A stretch of DNA of 64,000 nt from Elmis aenea (taxonomy: Eukaryota > Arthropoda > Insecta > Coleoptera > Elmidae): assembly GCA_947652605.1 (NCBI GenBank), contig OX393583.1, positions 6,365,222-6,429,221 of the forward strand, given 5' to 3'. Positions within the stretch are counted from its first letter, which is position 1; each line of letters starts with the position of its first letter. Made by a program: the position numbers and the translations under genes. Positions 55,387 to 64,000 of this stretch are shown piece by piece. The notes beneath the pieces were generated by a model that had not been told where the DNA came from, ran no database searches, and saw only the letters and a list, made by a program, of their open reading frames with translations.

Positions 55387-56020
55387 TATAGGTACCTTCT
55401 CGCAAAATATAAATATAAAGTATGAAAACTTATTAACGAAAACGTTTAAGTTTGCTGAAATTCTTAATAAAAATGAAATAATTTTTGTTGCGTTATATTT
55501 TTACTGTATTTAAAAAAATACATTTTTTTTGTTTTACTTTAATTTTTCATCAAATGCATAAATATTTAAATGAAATAGAGTAATATTTCGTTGTTAATAT
55601 TCAAAAATAAGGATGAGTCTATAAAATATTTGCCGGTTAATTAACTTTTACAATAATTCATTAATTTTCAAAATGGGGTGCGTTTGGGTATAACCACAGC
55701 TATAGTTACAAGCCTGGAAGTGAGAAAGGCAACGTCGCCATTAATTCAACTATAGTAAACCCAATTCCAGAGGTACATAGGCGTGGCCACAGATCTGCGC
55801 GAATTGACGGTACCAGTGGCGTTGTAATGGGTAGAGAATTATTGAGCTATTCTACACTTCGACTAACACACGAACGATAATGGACGGCACTGAACAGTGG
55901 GAATCACCTCGTTGAGCGTAATAGACTCGCCCGTTAATTTTTTGCGTTCTGCGCATTATGACGTATGTGTACCTGTCGAATCGTGTTTACTATAGTAGGT
56001 CTACTCGCCAGAAGCTGTGC
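55387..56020. other. Spacer, no gene seen
   Basis: AT-rich, then a mixed stretch with CTATAGTTACAAGC and CAGTGGCGTTGTAATGG that may be transposon ends without partners. Confidence 0.3.
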
Positions 56021-56339
56021 TATAGTATATCTCAAATAAAATTGCTCATATCGGCTTAAGCAGTTAGGACATCCCAGGTACATGCACAATCTTGGATTAT
56101 AAACCTTAAATGATTTGTATGGCACAACACCTTAAATCATAATCGTATACCACATCTTCTTAATTGCTTATGGTCATTATGCTCAAAGAAAAGCAATTAG
56201 GAAGATGTGGTATACGATTATGATTTAAGGTGTTGTGCCATACAAATCATTTAAGGTTTATAATCCAAGATTGTGCATGTACCTGGGATGTCCTAACTGC
56301 TTAAGCCGATATGAGCAATTTTATTTGAGATATACTATA
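56021..56339. repeat. Near-perfect 319-bp palindrome
   Basis: The left arm begins TATAGTATATCTCAAATAAA and the right arm is its complement for about 146 bp with almost no mismatch. A spacer of about 20 bp (ATGGTCATTATGCTC..) separates them. It lies next to a P-like transposase fragment. It has no CAGGGTG ends and no clear target duplication. Confidence 0.9.
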
Positions 56340-56615
56340 TATGGTAGAACGTATGCATGTTTACTTGTATAACCAAAACAATATTTTTATTTGGGATAAA
56401 ATATATATTTCTTAGTTAATATTGCAAATTAAATGAATGTTTAATAAAAACAAACATATCTATTAATTGAATATAACAAAAGTCACATAAACAAACATAA
56501 AACCTTATAACTTATATTACAATGCTTTTTTAAAATATTTCTGTAAACGAAACAATAAGAATGTAACACTTTTTAAAGAATTATTATCAATAAATTTTAT
56601 TTTGCAAATAAAAAT

Positions 56616-58072
56616 TTATTGCGGAAGAATTGCTAATTTTCGCTTTTTTACATTAGTTGCATGATGCAGTTCATTATTTTTATTTTTTGTAAAATTATTT
56701 AAAATTATATTGGCCATTATTAAAGCACACTTTAAATAAAGATTTTCGTAAGGAATGCCACAATTGCAATTACTATTAATACACATTATAGAAAATGAAT
56801 CCGACTTTAAGCTTGCTAAGGTTATGTTTGATAATATTAATTGATGTTTCTGTTTAGAAAAAAATAAAGTTTCTGATTTTTTATCATCAAGTATGTATTG
56901 AAAAATAGACAACATATGATAATATATAAACTTTAAATTATCGCTAGCAATACACAAGCCACCTCTTTGTAACTCATCAAAATATTTTTCATTTATTTCA
57001 ATTCCAACATCTTGTACAATTAAATTAATACAATCAAGGCAACTAATTTTTTTTCTCAAAGAATGAGCTACATAACCACATACATATGATTGAACAAATT
57101 CATCACAATTAAATACTTTTAAGTAGTTTGTACTAAGTATATATGAAAAGTCTGTAATATGCTCATCATTTGCTTTAGTTGTTTCTAAATCAAAAGTTTG
57201 TTTTTTTAATTCTTTAAATGAAGAAATATTTGTGGATTTTTTAAAAATATTTTGCAATCTAATTTTTTTTCAGACTCTAAAATTTGTTGGAAAGATACGT
57301 TGTAATTACCCGATAAATTCCTATAGCGCCCGAATCTTTTTTCCAAATTATCGGATTGTAATTTTCCAGCTAGTATATATTGTACATCATTATATTGTTT
57401 AAAAGAATAAGAGACTAAATTAATGAGTACTAATGTAGCTCTTTTTATTGCATAATAAGTATCTTTAGAAAGACCAACACAGTTTTCATTTGTATTCCAT
57501 TTATCTAGCCAAGTTATAAACTTTTCTAAAAAAAACTAATTTTTCGTCTTCCTCTGAATAAAATGGAGTTGCCCACTCATTTATTTTTATTTTGCCTTAG
57601 TAAGTACTTTTAACGTTAACAATGCTCCACCACTTTTTAATTATTTTTAAAAAATCATATGTTCCATTGTACAAGCTATTACAACTTAGTGCAGCTATAG
57701 TAGAATCGTGAAATACATTTTCAACAAAATTGACACTTTGCCTTTCTAAATTATTAGGATAAACAGATTTATAATTTAATTTGAAAGCCAATTATTTCTA
57801 ACGTTTTTAAATATAAGAACAAAATCGTATGTAAGAAAAATTTTTTCGTCCTTGTATTTTGGATTTTCAATATAATGATCTTTAGATAAATTTTTGTACA
57901 TATTTTGATTTATACGATTGTTATCTGTTATAATACAGACGATTTCAAAACCAATATTTTGTATATATTCAACACAATTTAGGATTAAATTCTTTAGATC
58001 ATTTCCTGTCATATTATATGCAGGGTAAAAAAGAATTACTTCTTTAAAATTGTCAAAAAGAGAAGAAACCAT
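56616..58072 (-). pseudogene. P element/THAP9-like transposase, truncated and frameshifted
   Basis: Minus-strand frames in order: a start-containing stretch with NIGFEIVCIITDNNRINQNM and FKNVRNNW (RNase-H-like region of P-type transposases); after a one-base shift AFKLNYKSVYPNNLERQSVN and WWSIVNVKS (57597-57791); LDKWNTNENCVGLSKDTYYA and GKLQSDNLEKRFGRYRNLSG (about 57290-57540); and a C-terminal part with QSYVCGYVAHSLRKKISCLD (56616-57257). The order and the QSDNLEKRFGRYR box are as in P element and THAP9 proteins. The N-terminal THAP zinc finger and first catalytic residues are absent, and the frame is broken at least three times, so it is not functional. Confidence 0.88.
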
Positions 58073-58252
58073 GAAGGCTATGGTATAACTGTTTAGTTTC
58101 TTCAGCTATTTCAAATAAGAAAGCTTCTGGCGAAGAGACTCGAGTATCGAAACTGGTCTATCATTTCATGAAAAAATATAAGTAATATGTAATTAAACAT
58201 GTTGATAGTGAAACTTTGTTGATTAACTAGTTGTTTTTTTTTTACTTTTCAG

Positions 58253-58353
58253 GAAAACCAAACACGATGGGTTGTGTTGAGTTCGTAGCAACGTTCCTTT
58301 CCGTTCTATTAATGATAGTAACTTTTCCATTTTCAATGTTCTGGTGTTTCAAG
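58253..58353 (+). CDS. Stomatin-like (Band 7/SPFH) protein, first coding exon, partial gene
   Basis: Bounded by a strong acceptor (TTTTACTTTTCAG before 58253) and donor (AAG/GTATGG, GT at 58354). From ATG at 58267 it encodes 29 residues in phase 0: MGCVEFVATFLSVLLMIVTF, then PFSMFWCFK. Stomatin and MEC-2 proteins carry this single hydrophobic hairpin ending TFPFS..CFK just before the VVQEYERAV start of the SPFH domain. The next exon was not found up to 64000, so it lies in or beyond a large intron. The reading frame is also open upstream of the ATG (KPNTMGC), so an earlier start in another exon is possible. Confidence 0.7.
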
Positions 58354-58749
58354 GTATGGAAATAGTTTGTTTATATTTATGTGTGTTGAGCAAATGTTTG
58401 GCTGATATGTTTCTTGCAATGTTAAAAGTAGACGAGTTATCTGCTAAAATTCAATGAAATGGTGTACATTGGTAAGTCAATGTAACCAATGCATTGTTAA
58501 AAAGAATTGGCAAAAATTGCGTCTTAAAAAGTATTCTTGTGCATTTGTTTAAAAATGTTAAAATATTCAGATGATATCAACCAACATGGACCTCTTATTA
58601 TGCAAGTTAAGTAAGTCCATTGTTTTTTGTTTCGAGATATTTCAGGGTTCGCATTTAACTCGATTTAAAAATACTGATAAAGTCTATTTAGTTTTCCCAA
58701 CTTTGTGAATTTAAATACACGAATAAAGACATGATCTTTTCCAAAATTT

Positions 58750-59760
58750 ACTAAACCGCTGCACACAACCTTTGTACAATGCATAACAACTATTAATTTG
58801 TCCAGCAACCGCTTAAAAATATGTTTATAGCCATTGGGAGTCTTTTAAAAAGTATCCAAGTGTAAACTCTTGAATTTTTTATTTATAAGAATTCAAGAAA
58901 TTTGGTTTTGGGCCCAATGGTTAATAGAAATGTAAAACAACGTTTATGCAATGCATAAAAATTGTTAATTCGTTCAGAAACCGATTAAAAATATTTTGTA
59001 TAGCCCCTCACAGTCTTAGAAAAGTGTTTAAAGTGTAAACCCTTGTATTTTTGATTGTCAACAACTTAAAATTTTTGGTTCTGAGCCTAATTGTTTATAG
59101 AAATGTTAAACAACATTTATGCAATGCATAACAATTATTAACTTGATCAAAAACCGATTAAAAACATTTTTATAGCCATTCAAAGTTGTTTAAAATTTTT
59201 CCAAGTGTAAGACCTTAAATTTTTGAGTTTTAAGAACTCAAAAAATTTGGTTATACGCCTAATTGTTTCTAGAAATGTTACACAACTTTTATACAATGCA
59301 TAACCACTATTAATTCGTTCAAAAACAGATTATAAATATTTCTTATAGCCCTTTAAAGTCTTTCAAAAGTGTTCAGAGTGTAAATCCTTGTATTTTTATT
59401 GTCAAAAACTTAAAATTATTGGTTCTGAGCCTAATTTTTTATAGAAATGTTAAATAACACATGCAATGCATATTAATTATTAATTAAACAACATTTATGT
59501 AATGCATAACAATTATTAATTTGTTCAGAAACAGATTTAAAACATTTTTATAGCCGTTCAAACTTCAAAGTAGTTTAAAAATTTTCCAAGTGTAAACTCT
59601 TGAATTTTTTATTTTTGAAGACCCAAAAATTTGATAATACGCCTAATTGTTTATAGAAAGGTTACCTTTATACAATGCATAACAACTATTGATTGGTTCA
59701 AAAGCTGATTAAAAATATTTTTTATAGCCCTTCATAGTCTTTTTAAAATCTCTTTCCAAT
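58750..59760. repeat. Degenerate tandem array, about 172-bp unit, 6 copies
   Basis: The anchor AATGCATAACAAcTATTAAT recurs near 58778, 58950, 59122, 59295, 59500 and 59673. The spacing is about 172-173 bp, apart from one interval of about 205 with a partial duplication (extra anchor near 59465). Other shared blocks: TTATAGCC, CCAAGTGTAA and TAGAAATGTTA. It lies downstream of the stomatin-like exon, in its intron. Confidence 0.88.
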
Positions 59761-62700
59761 TATGCCACAAGGGACTTCACAATAACAAAACATTCAAAGT
59801 ACGAAAAAGGTGATAAAACAAGCAAAAATTAGTTAATAAAAATGTATCAAGAATAAATTATTTGTACATATTGTAATACTGTGTGTTGCAAAAAAAATCT
59901 CCCAGATTATATCCTCATAAACACAAGTTTTACACATTTTACCATAAAAAAAAAATACATGAACCGAGGTACACTTGTTAAAATATTATCACTTAAAAAT
60001 TCAAATCACATGGACACGCTGTATAAGCCGGGCACATTTTTTTGGAACACACGGTATAAATAAATATTTTCAAATTACCATTTATAAAACTGCAAGCAGG
60101 CAGTTAACATCATAAGATAAAAATGTCAGTTTCCAGGACTTGGCAATTATTTGGTTCCAACACACTAAAAATCTTAAAAAGGATTATGACAGAATGGGCC
60201 ATATTCTCGTATCATTTTTACGTTCTAAATTTGAAAAAGTTTTAAGATTTATGCCGAAAAATTCACAAATATGAAATGTTAAACTTGACTTTCAATAATT
60301 ACAATACAAGTAAATTATAACACTTAATAAACGAATGTGTGCTGAATCAAAATTGCATTGTGTATTTTATTGCAAATATTTTGTTAAATACTGAGACATA
60401 ATGACATCTACACACTCCAATTATACAGCTATCAAAATTTTTAAACAGTCAAGAATATGATTTTTAATTAATTTTTAAACTTAAACTGATTAGAAGAGAT
60501 ATTTCAATTGATCTTGAAATTTGATTAATAAAATACATACAAGAATAAGACCCAGTATAGTTCATGACACAGTTTGCAAAATATATTAGCAAAATACTTT
60601 GATACTAAATAAAACAAAATAACTGATCACCTCACTGATAGGTATGACATGAAAAACAAAATTTTACATCAGGAAAATAAATGTAACTAAAAGTTTGTTC
60701 TGGTGTTGAATTTTGTATTATCTGCATTATAACGTTACGAATTGTGGAAGACTAAAAGTGTTGCCAAAATTGCGTATTATAGCCTTAGAAAAAATACGTC
60801 TCCATTCAACTTGTAAATTGACATATTGACACATGATTTTGCTAATATACTTTTACAAAATAAATGCACAATATCTTCACCGACAAGGTTTTTTAGCGCT
60901 CTGAAAAAAAGACAAACAAAATAACAACAATCACTCGATTAACCAGGGATAAAAATTTCTTAATATAACAATAACACATTGAAGGTACGTGACAAAGTAA
61001 TTGGCATAAATTAAAACGTTTAATATTGTTGCGCAATGTTTAAATATTAATTAATAATTATGTACAACATACATTTTTCTGATTAGTGAATAATATAACA
61101 TGTAAGCTGTGAAACTGTTTAGAAATAAAAATTAAAGAAAAACATATCAAGGCAAGTGATATTCAATTAAACACGCAAACTTACATACGGATTGTACAAC
61201 ATATTTGGTACCCAATGTGTTCGTTTACTGAGAGGGTGTTATAACATGATTTTCTGATAACAATCGCTTAAACTAATTGCAGCTGGATTATAATAAAGTA
61301 ATATTTATCATAATCCAACGACATACATGGATTAGCACCGTTGTAAGTGCTAAAAGAAATACACGCCTATCAACCTAACATTTCCTATCATGAAACCTAA
61401 CAACCGAACCGAACCGAACCATTAAAAATCGTTATCGACGCCCTGAAAAGGAAAGATGCGAATTATAATAAATAGAATTTGCTACAAAATTTTATTTAGT
61501 TATAATCCCCTAACACATAAGCTAATAAATATCGTTGACAACCTGAAAAAAAGGTTATAGAAAATCATGTTATTAAGTACATTAATCGAGCAATTGCTGT
61601 GAAGTACAATAAAAAAAAGTTGTTTCATGACGGTTGGGTAATAATTGTTAACAAATATTATAATGAACTCTAGGATGTGAGAACCTGTCTCCTGTGACTT
61701 GGCATAGCTAATCGAACACATTCTGACACACTTAGGCCAAGTCACCGAAAATTATATTGGGGGAGACTCACCAATCGTGGCAAGGCCGTGCTTGTTTCAT
61801 GGTACAATTAAGTAACGTGTTTACTCCGGACACAAACAGCACAATCCAGCACAATAGGGCACTACGTTATAAAACCATGTACTCACTATTGAACAAGATA
61901 TATGCAATTAGAATCGGGCGTAGACTCAAGGTTCCAAAAAACGTATTTGTCCTTACCACGACGCAAGCCCAATTATTCACCATACTGAAGCTAAAATCAT
62001 GACAAGGCTTGTAAGCCTAAACATTCCACACGGATTTACAAATCATGACAAGGCTTTTCAAGTTCCCTGATATATTCAAATAACATATTTTATCCGGACA
62101 CTAAATGACACCGCTGATGCATATTTAGAATCGGGCGTAGACTTGAAATTCCAAACAACCCAATTGTCCTTTCCATGATCGTAAACCCAAGCATTCCACA
62201 TACCTAATCCAGCACGGTAACCAGGGTAGAACTGGATATCATAGCACCACAAAATTCGACAACTTTCGTTGGTACCTAGGTACAACCTGTGAAACCACGT
62301 CTTTTTGGTACCAAAGACCACTTTATGGCTACCCAAAAATTCATGGATCACGACATTTTGTGGAAATCTATGTAGGCCCTAAGTGATACGACACGGTAAC
62401 CCGAGTACTTAACGCACTTAGGGGCGAAATCGAATCACCCTATAACTGGCATGGTGGAAGATACCATACCAGATTAATAATGAACTAACTTAACTTAACT
62501 CAGTAAGCCGTAATGGTACTTTAAAGCACCCGGAAAATCTGAGTATCCCGGTGAAAATAACCAGGTCATCTACGTAACTCAGTATACCAGAATGTACAAC
62601 TGAATTTCTCAAACCACTCAAACATTCAACATACAGGTGATCTTAAACAAAACAGGCAAAGTAAACACAAAACACAAAAGCGCAACTTTCGTCTAAGGAA

Positions 62701-63640
62701 GTTGAAATAAGGCTCCCATCGAGAAGTTTAAACAAGCCACAAAATTTTCTAATGACATCTTCGAAAAGTACGAACATGTCCAAATTGAACAAATTACTTC
62801 CTATAATTAATAGAGGTTGAGTTGAATCGAGTTATATTTTAACTAAAAATTAAAATCAATTAACTTTGAAACTTACATATGCCTTACACCAGTGAGGGTA
62901 GATAGGCCATAGATTAAGTAATTAAGTAAAACTTTGAAACTTAACAAAACAATGTTCTCAACTTAACACAGTTATTTTCTGAATTTCCATGATGCAAAAT
63001 ATTACAATCTATTAATCGCCAGATAAATTTATTACTAAATTATTTTGGATGAACTTCATTTAAAAAAAAAAAAAACAGAGTTGTCGATTTAGGTAAAGCT
63101 GCGTAGTTACTTTGGAAATTATCTAAATGATTTTATTCGACTAGACGTAGTTACGCCTCTGTTCTAGAGCTGCTTCAGGTTTGTTCACAGAACAAGACCA
63201 AAAGGAACATCAGCCAAAAAGAGTGGAAAAGTAACAACCAATTAAAACCGGAGGACAGGTACAACACACCCACATTTAAATTACAAAATTTAAAACAAAT
63301 GACTTAAGTAGGTATTTCAAAAAATGATACAGCGTTGATAAAAGACTGCAAAAGCATTTTTTTTTCAATTAAGTATATAAATTACAAGGGTGGATAAAAT
63401 TGATGAAAACAATTGTTACAACTATTTTTTACCCAACGTCATGAAACAGTTACACCTACATATAAAAATACATCACAACCGGACGGACACCTTGTCGGAC
63501 AATAGCAAAAACATCGGACGATCGAATTTATAAGCAGCAAATGCCACCATAAAAAATTGTGCCGAGTCGCGAACGGATTTTGACTAGCCTTTTGGCGACT
63601 TCCCTCATCGCTCTTCCCTCTTCGCACATTTGGGACTTAC
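59761..63640. other. Gene-poor stretch, intron of the stomatin-like gene
   Basis: A minus-strand acceptor (TTTGTCTTTTTTTCAG before 60901) opens a 40-codon frame ending at TAA near 60780 (part: NLVGEDIVHLFCKSILAKSC). I do not recognise it. The 61750-62300 part has two diverged copies of ATCGGGCGTAGACT. A CGAAC microsatellite is near 61396. No firm gene. Confidence 0.35.
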
Positions 63641-63731
63641 CGTGGTGCACTGAAGACATCATCTGCGATGACATCATCCCCTGCAGGTACCGGCCTCCAG
63701 GAAGTCCATACATCCATACACCTACTGCACT
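63641..63731 (-). other. Possible coding exon, unknown gene
   Basis: On the minus strand a good acceptor (TTCTTTTTTTGCAG) and a good donor (CACCACG/GTAAGT) bound a 91-bp stretch that is less AT-rich than its surroundings. The only stop-free frame that I read is SAVGVWMYGLPGGRYLQGMM, then SSQMMSSVHHG. I cannot name the protein. It would be a gene running opposite to the stomatin-like gene, with the rest outside or unseen. Confidence 0.4.
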
Positions 63732-63799
63732 CTGCAAAAAAAGAACAATACAAAATCAGTTACAAAATATAAAGGGTCACCAATAAGCTATGTGTAGGG

Positions 63800-64000
63800 C
63801 AGTGTTTCCCAAAGTGTGGTACGCGTACCACTGGGGGTACGGGAAGAGTTTGGTGGGGGTACGCGATTATAATAAATGTTATTTATAAATATAACTTTTA
63901 TTTATTTTATTTGTATTTTATTATAAATAAATTTTATTTTTCGTTTATTATTTTAATTTTTTTTAACGAGGGGTACTCAGTGCTACGAAAATTATAGAAG
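63800..64000. mobile_element. hAT element, left end, cut by window edge
   Basis: CAGTGTTTCCCAAAGTGTGG followed by GTACGCGTACCACTGGGGGTACG is a typical hAT left end. The right end would lie beyond 64000. Confidence 0.65.

Noticed and set aside
62076..62351. 91-residue minus-strand frame
   Set aside because: Lies in a partly duplicated low-complexity stretch, without splice signals or recognisable family.
1..64000. tRNA and rRNA genes
   Set aside because: Looked for GGTTCGAATCC-type B boxes and cloverleaf context and saw none; no rRNA-like conserved stretches.

Overview
The window reads as AT-rich animal nuclear DNA, most probably insect. Genes are split into small exons with GT..AG introns. 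SGT1 has the TPR-less layout seen in flies, and the intergenic DNA is packed with short DNA transposons of arthropod type. I cannot fix the order from sequence alone; a beetle-like genome is a guess.

The genes were rebuilt by joining exons in frame across splice sites. From left to right: an LC3-type ATG8 gene (+, 3700-12358, first exon not found); CCDC51, the mitochondrial K+ channel MITOK (+, 14643-15648); SGT1 (-, 16108-17320); PGAM5 (-, 17953-20018); DNAJC30 (+, 20665-21376); VPS37 (-, 26049-27205); a short TAF7 (+, 27531-30345); MYBBP1A (-, 30887-38797); and the first coding exon of a stomatin-like gene (+, 58253-58353), with a probable TATA promoter and non-coding first exon near 49600-49874. 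PGAM5/DNAJC30 and VPS37/TAF7 are divergent pairs with short shared promoters. CCDC51/SGT1 and TAF7/MYBBP1A converge at their 3' ends. CCDC51, PGAM5 and DNAJC30 are all mitochondrial membrane proteins packed into 7 kb. LC3 and PGAM5 (autophagy and mitophagy) and VPS37 (ESCRT-I) give the neighbourhood an organelle quality-control flavour, though this may be chance.

Most remaining DNA is transposon. The commonest class is a set of palindromic MITEs whose ends read CAGGGTG..CACCCTG with TA target duplications; at least a dozen copies fall into several internal families. hAT elements are second, several with clear 8-bp target duplications. Many are nested three or four deep: a hAT inside a MITE, a MITE inside a hAT inside another copy of the same MITE, and a pogo-like element holding a palindromic MITE that holds another MITE. 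There are also two non-LTR retrotransposon types, a decayed P/THAP9-like transposase, two tandem-repeat arrays (about 160 and 172 bp units) and two near-perfect palindromes (140 and 319 bp).

From 38.8 to 49.5 kb and from 59.8 to 63.6 kb I see no convincing host gene. No tRNA, rRNA or CRISPR was seen.
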